In this document: positions 24,595 to 33,390 of the stretch, piece by piece | Layout: each line of letters starts with the position of its first letter | Numbering within the stretch: the first letter of the stretch is position 1 | DNA from: CAYTLW01 sp964438735 | GTDB taxonomy: Bacteria; Myxococcota_A; UBA9042 | DNA length: 64,000 bases | NCBI GenBank assembly: GCA_964438735.1 | Contig: CAYTLW010000020.1 | Location: forward strand, 23,202 to 87,201 | Reading direction: 5' to 3' | Position numbers and translations under genes: made by a program | The notes under the pieces: generated by a model | Seen by the model: only the letters and a program-made list of their open reading frames with translations | What the model was told of the DNA's origin: nothing | Databases searched by the model: none

Positions 24595-26412
24595 ATGAAA
24601 AGGCTCAGTGGTCGGCATCTGGCGGTCCGGTTTGCGCTCCTTGGCGCAGGTCTGGCGGTGGCTGTTGTGGGCGGCTGTGGCGAGACGGGCGAGGAGCCGG
24701 GTGCTGATGCGGGCGGTGACGTCGCCGCTATCGTTGACGCCGGGCCTCCTTGTAGCGATGGGCCGGCGTGCCCGTGTTCGCCGGCTCGGCAGGGGTTGGC
24801 CTGTGATGATGGCGACCCCTGTTCCAAAGGCGAACTGTGCACCGGTGGCGTGTGTGGGGGCGGCGAGATTCGGGTGTGCGTGTCCAGTGCGCCGTGTTTT
24901 GAGGGGACCTGCCTGCCGGCGACCGGGAAATGCCAGTTCCATGCGGCTCCGGATGGCTATTGGTGCGATGACGGCGACATCTGCACGCATACGGATCGAT
25001 GCAAGACGGGCCATTGCCTGGGCGAGGGGCTGGATTGTGATGATGGCAATCCCTGCACGGCGGGGTCCTGCGCGGCCGGCCAGGGGTGCAGCCACTCGCC
25101 CATCGGGGTCGCTTGTGAGGATGGCGACATCTGCACGTCGCAGGACACCTGCAAGGAAGGGGTCTGTACCGGCCTGGCCACCGATTGCCACGATGGCAAC
25201 GCCTGCACGACCGATGCCTGCAACGGCGGCTGCAAGAATGTGCCGGCGGTCGATGGAGATGATTGCGGCCCGGGCATGACCTGCACGTTGGGGCTGTGCA
25301 CCAACAGCTGCAAACCCTGGGGCAAGGTCATCGGCGGCAAGGAGCCCGATGGCTTCCTGGCCGTGACAGCCCACGATGATGGCGGCTGGACCGCGGTGGG
25401 CTGGACGGCGTCCAAGGGCGCAGGACAGGTGGACGCCTGGGTGGTCCGCTTCGACAGCAAGTGGACCATCAGTGTCGACAAGGCCATGGGCGGCAAGAGT
25501 GAAGAGCGCTGGCTGGATGTGGCGGCGTTGGGCGACGGCGGCGACCTGCTCGGTGGCTGGACCGGCTCCAACGGCAACGGCGAGTCCGACGGCTGGATCG
25601 CGCGCCTGGACGCCAAGGGCAAGCAGCTGTGGCAGGTGTGGCATGGCGGCAAGGGCTTTGACCGGATCTCCGGCGTCGTGGCGGGCCCCAACGGTGGCGC
25701 GATCGCCGTCGGCACACGCGACCTGGGGGGCAACGCCAAGGGCCAGGCGTGGCTGCTCAGGCTGTCGGCCACGGGCGCGCTGTTGAGCGAGAACACCTGG
25801 GGTGGCGAGGCCAATGACAGTTTCGCAGACGTGGCCGTCACCCAGAACATGGTGGTGGCCGCCGGGCTGACCTTCACCAGCGGACCCAAAGGAGATGGCG
25901 CCGGGCTCGTCATGGGGCTGGACAACCAGGACAAGAAGATGTGGGAGCTGCTCATCGGTGGGCCGAAGTACGAAGTCGCGACCGCTGTGCTGTACCAGAA
26001 CGGCGGCATGTTCTACGTCGTCGGCGGCAGCAACGACACGATCAGCGGCGACTACGACGGCCTGCTGTCGGCCTTCAACAACGCCGGCAAGGTGGAGTGG
26101 ACCAAAAAGTTCGGCACCAAAGCCGACGATCGTTTCGAGGCCGTGACCTTCATGGGCAATGGCGTCGTCGCAGTGGGCTATACGGACGGTGGCTTCGGCA
26201 AGGCCGAGCAGGGCTGGGTGGCCAGACTGGACAACAGCGGCAAGCTCATCTGGCAGCAGACCGCCGGCGGGCCCGGACAGGATCGGCTGCAGGGCGTGGC
26301 GCGCACCTGGGATAGCGGCGTGGTGGCGGTCGGCGTGAGCACCGTGGGTGGCGACGATACCGACGGCTGGGTCACCCGGCTGGACGGGCTCGGCCAGGCC
26401 CAGTGCAATTGA
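24595..26412 (+). CDS. Cys-rich and beta-propeller-like surface lipoprotein
   Basis: 605 residues from ATG 24595. Lipobox VVGGCG. Residues about 40-240 contain several Cys modules of the CDDGDPCxxGxxC and CDDGNPCTAGSC type, the same family as in the giant lipoprotein at 3-6 kb. From about 240 to the end are repeats of roughly 50-60 residues with the pattern GG..D.F..V...DGG...VGWT, each followed by DxWVxRLD or similar (for example DAWVVRFDSKW, DGWIARLDAKG, KGQAWLLRLS, DGWVTRLDGLG). This is typical of bladed beta-propellers in secreted proteins. Probably an extracellular, lipid-anchored binding protein. It is followed by the CoA-transferase gene at 16 bases. Confidence 0.85.
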   Translation: MKRLSGRHLAVRFALLGAGLAVAVVGGCGETGEEPGADAGGDVAAIVDAGPPCSDGPACPCSPARQGLACDDGDPCSKGELCTGGVCGGGEIRVCVSSAPCFEGTCLPATGKCQFHAAPDGYWCDDGDICTHTDRCKTGHCLGEGLDCDDGNPCTAGSCAAGQGCSHSPIGVACEDGDICTSQDTCKEGVCTGLATDCHDGNACTTDACNGGCKNVPAVDGDDCGPGMTCTLGLCTNSCKPWGKVIGGKEPDGFLAVTAHDDGGWTAVGWTASKGAGQVDAWVVRFDSKWTISVDKAMGGKSEERWLDVAALGDGGDLLGGWTGSNGNGESDGWIARLDAKGKQLWQVWHGGKGFDRISGVVAGPNGGAIAVGTRDLGGNAKGQAWLLRLSATGALLSENTWGGEANDSFADVAVTQNMVVAAGLTFTSGPKGDGAGLVMGLDNQDKKMWELLIGGPKYEVATAVLYQNGGMFYVVGGSNDTISGDYDGLLSAFNNAGKVEWTKKFGTKADDRFEAVTFMGNGVVAVGYTDGGFGKAEQGWVARLDNSGKLIWQQTAGGPGQDRLQGVARTWDSGVVAVGVSTVGGDDTDGWVTRLDGLGQAQCN

Positions 26413-26428
26413 CTGTCGGGAGAGTGGG

Positions 26429-27616
26429 ATGACTGCAACGGGAGCCCTGAGCGGGCTGCGGATCCTGGACTTCACCACCCTGTATCCCGGCCCATTGGCG
26501 ACCATGTTGCTGGCCGACCTGGGCGCCGAGGTGGTGCGCGTCGATGCGCCCGACCGGACCGACATGTTGCGCTGGTTGCCACCGCAAGGCGCCGACGGCC
26601 AGGGCACGCTCTACCGGATGGTCAACCGCAACAAGCGGTCGATCCAGGTCGATCTCAAGTCGCCGGAGGGGGCTGCGCTCATCCACCGACTCGTCGCCCA
26701 CTACGACATCGTCGTCGAGCAGTTTCGGCCGGGCGTGATGGATCGCCTGGGCATCGGCTGGCAGTCATTGAAGACGAGCGCGCCGGGCTTGATCTACTGC
26801 GCCATCTCGTCCTACGGCCAGACGGGGCCCCTGACGAAGCGACCCGGGCATGACATCAACTTCCTGGCCCTGTCCGGCCTGTCGCATCACCTCGGTCGAC
26901 AGGGCGCTGGGCCCCTGCCCCTGGGCACGCTGGTGGGCGATGTAGGCGGCGGCACCTGGCCTGCGGTGGCTGGACTGCTGGCCGCGGTGGTGCATCGACA
27001 GCGGACCGGTGAGGGGCAGTTCATCGACATCAGCATGACCGATGGCGCCCTGCTCATGAACAACATGGCCGCGGCGGTGACCCTGGCCGACGCCGGCGAC
27101 GTCACGGCTGAAGGGACATGGCTCAACGGCGGCGGGCTGTACGACTACTACGCCACCAAAGACGAGCGCTGGCTGTCTGTGGGTGCCTTGGAGCCCAAGT
27201 TCTACGCCATGTTCCTGCAGGCTATCGAGCGACCGGATCTGGAGCCGCTGTTCATGGCCCTGGGCGCCGACGCCCGACCACTCAAGGAAGCGGTGGCCGA
27301 GACGATCGCCGGCCAGGACCTGGCCCACTGGCTCGAGGTCTTCGACCGCCTGCCGTGCTGCGTCGAGGCCGTGCTGACCCCCACCGAGGCGGTGCAGAGC
27401 GAGCTCTTCGCGGAGCGACAGATGGTGGTCGATGTGCCCTTGCCCGAAGGCGGCAGCCAGGCCCAGGTGGGCAATCCCCTGAAGCTCTCGGCCTGCCCGC
27501 CCCGTTACGAGCATGGCAGCGTGCCACCGGGTGCCGACAACGCCGCGGTGCTGGCCGAATGCGGCCTGGACGCGGACGAGATCGATGCGCTGAAGACGGC
27601 GGGCGTACTCGGCTGA
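26429..27616 (+). CDS. CaiB/BaiF family CoA-transferase (AMACR-like)
   Basis: 395 residues from ATG 26429 with GGGAGAGTGGG upstream. A class III CoA-transferase: GLRILDFTTLYPGPLATMLLADLGAEVVRVD at the N-terminus, MVNRNKRSIQVDLKSPEG, and the expected catalytic Asp in GTLVGDVGGGTW near 172. The C-terminal region (CCVEAVLTPTEAV, NPLKLSACP) is closer to the racemase branch (alpha-methylacyl-CoA racemase) than to formyl-CoA transferase. It could equally be a racemase or a CoA-transferase in fatty or bile-type acid breakdown. It fits the two acyl-CoA dehydrogenases of the window. Confidence 0.88.
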   Translation: MTATGALSGLRILDFTTLYPGPLATMLLADLGAEVVRVDAPDRTDMLRWLPPQGADGQGTLYRMVNRNKRSIQVDLKSPEGAALIHRLVAHYDIVVEQFRPGVMDRLGIGWQSLKTSAPGLIYCAISSYGQTGPLTKRPGHDINFLALSGLSHHLGRQGAGPLPLGTLVGDVGGGTWPAVAGLLAAVVHRQRTGEGQFIDISMTDGALLMNNMAAAVTLADAGDVTAEGTWLNGGGLYDYYATKDERWLSVGALEPKFYAMFLQAIERPDLEPLFMALGADARPLKEAVAETIAGQDLAHWLEVFDRLPCCVEAVLTPTEAVQSELFAERQMVVDVPLPEGGSQAQVGNPLKLSACPPRYEHGSVPPGADNAAVLAECGLDADEIDALKTAGVLG

Positions 27617-27646
27617 GCCGGGCGCCGACGGGGCGTGGCAGTTCGA

Positions 27647-30079
27647 CTAGTTCTTGGTGACGATGGCGCCGCCCGGATAGCCGTAGCTGACGTAGTTATC
27701 CCAGCCATAGACCACCAGGCCCACGGGTTTGGTCGCCTCGAGTTTGTGCGCGCCCTGCTTGATGGGCAGGCGGGCGACGGACCACTGGCCGCCAGCGAAA
27801 GACTTGAAGGCGCCGGGCACGACCTGCACGCCGTCGACCTTGACGATGGTGCCGGGCTTGGCGACCACGTTGATGAAGTTCTGGGCGTACTTGTTGGGCA
27901 CCAGGAAGACATAGCCGTCCAGGTACTGCTTGTCGGACACGGCGATGATGAACGCCGGATCGCCGATCTTGGCGTCCGCAGGCTCCTGGATGTTCGGGCA
28001 ATCTGCGTTCTTCTTGCACTGCCACTTGGTCTTGAACTTGTTGTGCATCGTGGCGCAGATCTTCAGGTTGTTGCCATAAGGCACGTTGCACACGTCGTTG
28101 TTGGGGTTGGGCGCATGAGACGACGCCAGGTACTGGCCGACCTGGATCGGGTGGTTGGACGTGATGACGAAGTCCTGGTCGGACTCCAGCTCGAACCACT
28201 GACCCTGATTCAGGGTCGGGATGGGCGCCTGGGGTGGGTTCGTCTGCACGACGGTGCCGTTCTGCGCGGCCAGGATGCGCCAGGCGTCCTTTTCCTTGCC
28301 CCGAGGCTGTGACTTGGTGGCCACATAGGTCTTGCCCCAGGCGGCGACCGGGAAGAGCTGCTCCTCGAGGTGGTCGGCGCAGCAGGTAACCGGGCAATCG
28401 TTATTGCTCTTGCAGGACCAGCCCTGGTACTGGCACGTGCCGCTCTTGGCACCGGGCGCCTTGACGCACTTGTTGGTATTGGGCGCGTTGGAGGCCTCGG
28501 AGCCACCGAAAACGGCGATGGGCTTGTCCGCCTTGATCCACGAACCGGTCATATCGGCGCCGTTGGCGTTGGTCTCCACATTGAGGACCTGACCTTCCTG
28601 GAGCGTGAAGGTCTTGATCTGCCCCCACGGCCCCGGCGGGATGGCCTGGCCGGCGCCCGAACCGGCCAACGTGGTGGCCGAGACCAGCACCTTGACCTTC
28701 GTTACGCCCTTCTGGGTGGCGACGACGGTCAGGTACCCCTTCAGCGCTTCGTGGGTCTGCTGGCGGGTCATGACCCAGTACTCGGTGCCGACCGCGTTCG
28801 ATGGCAGCAGCAACGAGGCGTCGTTGCTGAACACATCCACGTTCTGCAGCGGGTTGAACTGGTAGGCAACGATGGGCTGATTGCTCTTGATGCGATAGGC
28901 GAGCTTGTTGATAGAGGTGCCGTCCTGGTTGAGCGGCTTCACCTTCCACTTGGGGTCTGGCAGGTTGATGATCTTCAGACCCTTGGGCTGCACGGAGTAC
29001 TTGGCTTTGTGGCCGGTACCCGCCTCCACCGTGACCAGGGCGATGGCGTCCTTGGTATTGCTGACGATGACCGAGAACTGGGAGTTCTGGGCGTCGTACA
29101 CCTTGCCGCCCTTGCCCGGCACCATGGCGTTGTCCAGGTCGACCGCCCAGTAGTCGCAGCCGACGTTGGTATTGGCCTTGAAGTCCGAGTCGCAGGGGTT
29201 GACGCAGAGGCCGCCCAGGCAGACGAGGCCGAGGGCGCCGCAGTCGTGCTGGACCTTGTAGCCGCTGCCGTCGGGCTGGCAGAGCAGGCCCTGGTTGTTC
29301 TCGCACTTCATCAGGCCGGGAGTGCACGCCTGGCATTTGCCGTCGGTGCAGGTCTCGCCGACCTTGCAGATCTTCAGGATGTCGGCGTCGTTGCCGGTGG
29401 CGTTGCACTTCATCTGCACCGTGCTCTCGGAGAGGCCGGGCTGGGGTTTGGCGCAGAACTCTGTGTTGGGCAGGCACTTGCGGCAGGCGCCATCGTGGCA
29501 GATGGGTTTGGGATCTTCACACGAGCTCTTGTTGAAGCCCTTGCCGTCGGCCTTGCAGGTCTCCAGGAAGCTGTCCTTGCAGGCCGTCGAGCCCGGCACG
29601 CAGTTGATCTCGGTGCACTTGTGGTTGTTGCAGTAGCCGGTGGTCTTGGCGCAGTGGAAGTCGACCACGCACTCCACACAGGTCTGGCTGGCAAAGTCGC
29701 ACCAGGGGGTGGCCGGGTGGGGCTGGCAGGCGCTTGGGGTGGCGCAGGCGGGGCCGGTGGGATTGGTCACATCGGGTGTACCCGGCTTGGTGTCCTTGTC
29801 CTTGGGGGGCGTGCCGGAATCGGTGGCGGGGCCGGTATCGATCGGCTTGCCCGTGTCGTCCAGCGCGACGTCCACGGTGCTGCCGGCGTCGGTGACCGGT
29901 GCGGTGGTGCCGGTGGCATCGCTGGCCGTGTCGACGGGGAAGCCGCTGTCCCAGACGATGCCGTTGTTGCCGGTGGGGCCGGTGCCGTCGGTGCCGCAAG
30001 CCGGCGCGCAGAGAAGCAGCGCCAGGGGCAGCAGCAGCCAGCGAATGGGGACGGCGGGGGCCGCGTGGAGGGTGTTCAT
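27647..30079 (-). CDS. IgGFc-binding-domain-like surface lipoprotein
   Basis: 810 residues from ATG 30079, GGAG 12 bases upstream. Signal peptide with lipobox (LLCAPAC), then a low-complexity Thr/Asp/Pro linker to about residue 110. Residues about 115-300 hold Cys clusters (for example CVECVVDFHC, CRKCLPNTEFC, CQACTPGLMKC). From about 320 to the end is a domain resembling the IgGFc-binding N-terminal family common in Myxococcota: FSVIVSNTKDAIALV, NQPIVAYQFNPLQNV, SNDASLLLP, DKPIAVFGGSEASN, CCADHLEEQLFPVAAWGKTYV and KPVGLVVYGWDNYVSYGYPGG. It is probably a large exposed adhesin-like protein. The ligand is unknown. Confidence 0.86.
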   Translation of the reverse strand: MNTLHAAPAVPIRWLLLPLALLLCAPACGTDGTGPTGNNGIVWDSGFPVDTASDATGTTAPVTDAGSTVDVALDDTGKPIDTGPATDSGTPPKDKDTKPGTPDVTNPTGPACATPSACQPHPATPWCDFASQTCVECVVDFHCAKTTGYCNNHKCTEINCVPGSTACKDSFLETCKADGKGFNKSSCEDPKPICHDGACRKCLPNTEFCAKPQPGLSESTVQMKCNATGNDADILKICKVGETCTDGKCQACTPGLMKCENNQGLLCQPDGSGYKVQHDCGALGLVCLGGLCVNPCDSDFKANTNVGCDYWAVDLDNAMVPGKGGKVYDAQNSQFSVIVSNTKDAIALVTVEAGTGHKAKYSVQPKGLKIINLPDPKWKVKPLNQDGTSINKLAYRIKSNQPIVAYQFNPLQNVDVFSNDASLLLPSNAVGTEYWVMTRQQTHEALKGYLTVVATQKGVTKVKVLVSATTLAGSGAGQAIPPGPWGQIKTFTLQEGQVLNVETNANGADMTGSWIKADKPIAVFGGSEASNAPNTNKCVKAPGAKSGTCQYQGWSCKSNNDCPVTCCADHLEEQLFPVAAWGKTYVATKSQPRGKEKDAWRILAAQNGTVVQTNPPQAPIPTLNQGQWFELESDQDFVITSNHPIQVGQYLASSHAPNPNNDVCNVPYGNNLKICATMHNKFKTKWQCKKNADCPNIQEPADAKIGDPAFIIAVSDKQYLDGYVFLVPNKYAQNFINVVAKPGTIVKVDGVQVVPGAFKSFAGGQWSVARLPIKQGAHKLEATKPVGLVVYGWDNYVSYGYPGGAIVTKN

Positions 30080-30185
30080 GGAAGGCGCTCCTCGCCGCCA
30101 GGCGGTCTTGACCATCGCTGGCAGGCGTCCGACGCGACAGGATCCGGTCGCCACAAAGGGGGCCGTTCGCGCGCGCGGACACGAA

Positions 30186-30214
30186 AGTGTATCCGCAGCC
30201 CACTGGCCAGACAA
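30186..30214 (-). promoter_or_regulatory. Predicted promoter of the IgGFc-like lipoprotein gene
   Basis: Minus-strand TTGTCT (30209-30214), 17 bases, TACACT (30186-30191). The leader would be about 100 bases; the rest of the gap to 30261 shows nothing else. Confidence 0.4.
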
Positions 30215-30261
30215 ACACCAAGTTGTGCGCAAGTGCGTGCAACGAGGCTTCGCGGCCTCGA

Positions 30262-31299
30262 TCATGGCAGTGAACTGAACTCCAACCGCCTGTGTGCAGC
30301 CCGGATGGCGGTGAAGTCTCCGCCAGGCAGCAACTCGGAGAATGTGCGAACGGCGTGATCGAGCGCCGCCGATGGTCTGCAGGCCAGGCTGTCCGATGGG
30401 ACCGCCGCGCGAAGATCGCCGACCAGGCCAGCAAGCGGTGGCAACGGCGACAGCGACAGCGCCCGGCGCAACCCGTCCAGGGCCAGCCAGGCCACCCGCA
30501 GACGCCCCTCGCGGCTGTGTCCGGCGATGTGGGGCGTGGCCAGGTCGTATTGGCGTATGTGCTCGGGTCGAGGCTCGCCCAACAGGGTGTCGAATACGAG
30601 CCGGGACAGATGACCGCGTCGTCGGGCGGCGATCGCGGCGTCTTCATCCACCACGCCGCCTCGCGCAGCGTTGAGCAGGACCGCGCCTGGCAAGCGGGCG
30701 ATCACAGCTTCGTTGACCAGTCCGGCGGTGGCGTGGGGACCGTTTCGGGTCAGCGGTACGTGCAGGGTCAGGGCATCACATGGCTGTCGCAGCGCCCGAT
30801 CGAGGTCCACATGGGCGAATCCAGGCTCGCGCTGGGCGCGGGGCGGGTCGACGGCGATCACCGTGGCGCCGAGTCCCGTCAGGCGTTTGACCACCCTGCC
30901 GCCCACAGCGCCGACGCCGACCACAACCACGCGCCGTCCGACCAGGGAGGCACCCAGGGGCTGGTCGAAGGAGCGCGCCAACGCCCACTGCACCCAGTCT
31001 GCGACGGCTTCCGCATTGCCGCCCCGGCCGGTGATCAGGGGCAGCCAGGCGGCCTCGATGGCGGCTTCGTCCACATGGTCGGTACCCGAGGACGCCGTGG
31101 CGACAACCCGCAGGTCGGGCAGATAGCGCAGGTCGCCGGCGGTCACTCGGGCCGTGGACCGCACGGCTAGCCCGACCACATCGGCACCGTCGTTGCGCGG
31201 CAGCTTCGGGCCATCGAAAGGCACCGCCGCCATGCCGGCCAGCCATGACGTGGGCACCGCCTCGCTCAAGCTGCGCTGGATCCAGACTCGGGCCGCCAT
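30262..31299 (-). CDS. pdxB: Erythronate-4-phosphate dehydrogenase-like (D-2-hydroxyacid dehydrogenase)
   Basis: 345 residues. NAD-binding fold VVVVGVGAVGGRVVKRL, DALTLHVPLT, LLNAARGGVVDEDA with the catalytic Arg, and the His in PHIAGHSREGRLR. The last two segments, the short acidic loop LGEPRP and a C-terminal extension ending in RRLEF, follow PdxB, which makes 2-oxo-3-hydroxy-4-phosphobutanoate for pyridoxal phosphate. Divergent copies act on other hydroxyacids, so specificity is inferred. It is cytoplasmic and monocistronic, and no other pyridoxine gene is nearby. Confidence 0.8.
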   Translation of the reverse strand: MAARVWIQRSLSEAVPTSWLAGMAAVPFDGPKLPRNDGADVVGLAVRSTARVTAGDLRYLPDLRVVATASSGTDHVDEAAIEAAWLPLITGRGGNAEAVADWVQWALARSFDQPLGASLVGRRVVVVGVGAVGGRVVKRLTGLGATVIAVDPPRAQREPGFAHVDLDRALRQPCDALTLHVPLTRNGPHATAGLVNEAVIARLPGAVLLNAARGGVVDEDAAIAARRRGHLSRLVFDTLLGEPRPEHIRQYDLATPHIAGHSREGRLRVAWLALDGLRRALSLSPLPPLAGLVGDLRAAVPSDSLACRPSAALDHAVRTFSELLPGGDFTAIRAAHRRLEFSSLP

Positions 31300-31436
31300 G
31301 CACCCCTCCCAGGGCCGCCTTACCCCAGATCGCCGCGCAGCGCATCCCGGACGTCAACGGGCGGGTTTGCCGACATTGGCTGCCTGCGCGACCATAGGCG
31401 AGCCAGCCCCGTGCACGGCTGGCCGACCCGAGGGCC

Positions 31437-33365
31437 ATGATCCAGGCAGCATTGCAGCGACGACCCTGGGCAGGCGCTGGACTCGCCGCCCTGCTGGCGG
31501 TGGCCCTCTACGGCCAGACCATCAGCCACGACTTCGTATACGACGACCAGATGGCCATCGTCGCCAATCCCGCCGTGCAGACCGCGGACGTGGCCCTGAT
31601 CCTCACCAGCAACTTCTGGGGCCCGGCCGAGGCCGATCGCATCGCCACCTGGCGGCCTGCCGTCACCGCGTCGTTCGCGCTGGACGCGACCCTGGCCGAC
31701 GTGATCGGGCCCGGGGTTCAGGCGGCCTGGATGCACGCCGTCAATGTGCTCTTCCTGGTCGGGCTTTGCGTGGCCTTCTGGCTGCTCTGCCGGGCGCTGG
31801 GCGCGGGGGCCGGGGCCGCGACGCTGGGAGCGATGCTGCTGGCCTGCCACCCGGCCGCCAGCGAGTCGGGTGCCTGGCTGGTGGCCCGCGCGGACCTGAT
31901 GGTGGCCCTGTTCGGCATGCTCTACCTGCGCGCCCACGTGCTCGGTCGGCACGGCCAGGCTGTGGGCTGGTTGATCCTGGCCGTCGCCAGCAAGGAGACC
32001 GGGCTGTTGTTGCCCTTCGTGGCCGCGCTCTGGTCCCTGGGCCGGGCGCGCCGTCACAACGAAGCGCTGACCCTGCGGCCCTGGCTGATGGCGGCCGGCG
32101 TGATCGTCGCCTGGCTCGTGGGTCGCTGGTTGATCTTCGGCGGGCTGGTCGGACCGGCGCCCACCATGGTCGAAAACCCGGCCGTGGAGGCCGGCGGTGT
32201 GCAGCGGGTGCTGGCGGCCGTGCACGTCTTCGGGCTCGGCGCCCGTCTGCTGGGGCTGCCACTTTGGCTGAGCAGCGACTATGGCCTCGACCACTTTCCA
32301 GCCATGCAGATCAGCCACTGGACGGTCATCGGCGGCGCGGTGCTGATCGCTGGGATCGGGCTCGGCTGGCGCTGGTGGCGTCGGTGGCCCGATGGCCTGG
32401 TGTGGTGGGGGTTGCTGGCTGGGCCCGCGCTGCTCTACAGCCATGTGCTCACGCCCCTGCCGACCGGATTCGCGGAGCGGCTGTGGATGCTGCCCTTGTG
32501 CGGCCTCTGCGGTGCCCTCGCCTGCGGTCTCGGCAGCGCGGACTCCGCCGAAGAGCGGCCCTGGCTGCGGCCGCGCATGCTGGTCGCCATCGGCCTGATC
32601 CTCTGCCTGGCGGGTGCCCTTCGAACGGCCTGGCGATTGCCCGACTGGCGCGATGACACCGCGGTTTATACGGCCATGTTGCGCGATGCGCCGCGCAGCT
32701 ATCGCGGCCTGGTCAACGGCGCCTCGATCCTGGTCGAGCGCGGCGACGCCGACGCAGCCCGCCGGCTCCTGCAGGCGGCCACGAGGGTGCACGCCGCGAC
32801 GCCGCGGGCCTGGCTGAGCCTGGCCCAGGTGGAGATCGCCGCCGGCCAGCGAGACGCCGCCCTCGCGGCCTTGGGAGAGGCCGGGCGAGTCGGCGGTTCG
32901 ACCGACAAGACCGCGGCCGTGCGCTGCGCCTGGCAGGTGCGTTGGGCGCCGCCGGATGTGGCGCTGAAGACCTGCGAGAAGGCGGCACGACCGGGCAGCA
33001 GGGGGCTGGATGGCGAGCGCTTGATGTACCTGGCCATGGCCAAGGATAAAGCCGGCGATGCAGCGGCCGCACGGGCCGGCATGGAAGCGGCCCTGAACGC
33101 CTTTCCCGGCCACCGCGTCCCGTTCATCGCACGCCTCAACGCCGGCGTGCTCTTTGCCCGCCAGCAGCACTGGGCACGGGCCCAGGATGAGCTGGAACTG
33201 GCCGTCGCCGGTCAGCCCGCGAATCCGGCCGCCAGGGCCATGCTGCAGGCCGTCTGCGAGCGCCACATGGTCTCTCTGCAGGACAAGGCCGGCGCCGACG
33301 CCGTGCGGCAGCGGAATCGGGCCGTTCGCTGCGTGACCGAGCTCGGCCGACAGGGCGACAGTTGA
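31437..33365 (+). CDS. Multi-pass membrane protein with C-terminal TPRs (TMTC-like, possible GT-C glycosyltransferase)
   Basis: 642 residues; GAGGGCC before ATG 31437. The first luminal loop has the GT-C-type acidic pair and typical wording FVYDDQMAIVANPAV, then FWGPAEADRIATWRPAVTASFALD, as in the TMTC family of O-mannosyltransferases and their bacterial relatives. About ten membrane helices run to residue 400. From about 415 the protein is soluble and helical, with TPR-like repeats (ILVERGDADAARRLLQAATRV; LAMAKDKAGDAAAARAGMEAAL). It could glycosylate secreted proteins, which fits a neighbourhood rich in surface lipoproteins, but activity is inferred. Confidence 0.78.
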   Translation: MIQAALQRRPWAGAGLAALLAVALYGQTISHDFVYDDQMAIVANPAVQTADVALILTSNFWGPAEADRIATWRPAVTASFALDATLADVIGPGVQAAWMHAVNVLFLVGLCVAFWLLCRALGAGAGAATLGAMLLACHPAASESGAWLVARADLMVALFGMLYLRAHVLGRHGQAVGWLILAVASKETGLLLPFVAALWSLGRARRHNEALTLRPWLMAAGVIVAWLVGRWLIFGGLVGPAPTMVENPAVEAGGVQRVLAAVHVFGLGARLLGLPLWLSSDYGLDHFPAMQISHWTVIGGAVLIAGIGLGWRWWRRWPDGLVWWGLLAGPALLYSHVLTPLPTGFAERLWMLPLCGLCGALACGLGSADSAEERPWLRPRMLVAIGLILCLAGALRTAWRLPDWRDDTAVYTAMLRDAPRSYRGLVNGASILVERGDADAARRLLQAATRVHAATPRAWLSLAQVEIAAGQRDAALAALGEAGRVGGSTDKTAAVRCAWQVRWAPPDVALKTCEKAARPGSRGLDGERLMYLAMAKDKAGDAAAARAGMEAALNAFPGHRVPFIARLNAGVLFARQQHWARAQDELELAVAGQPANPAARAMLQAVCERHMVSLQDKAGADAVRQRNRAVRCVTELGRQGDS

Positions 33366-33390
33366 CCGATCGGCGTGGTAGAAACGGGCT

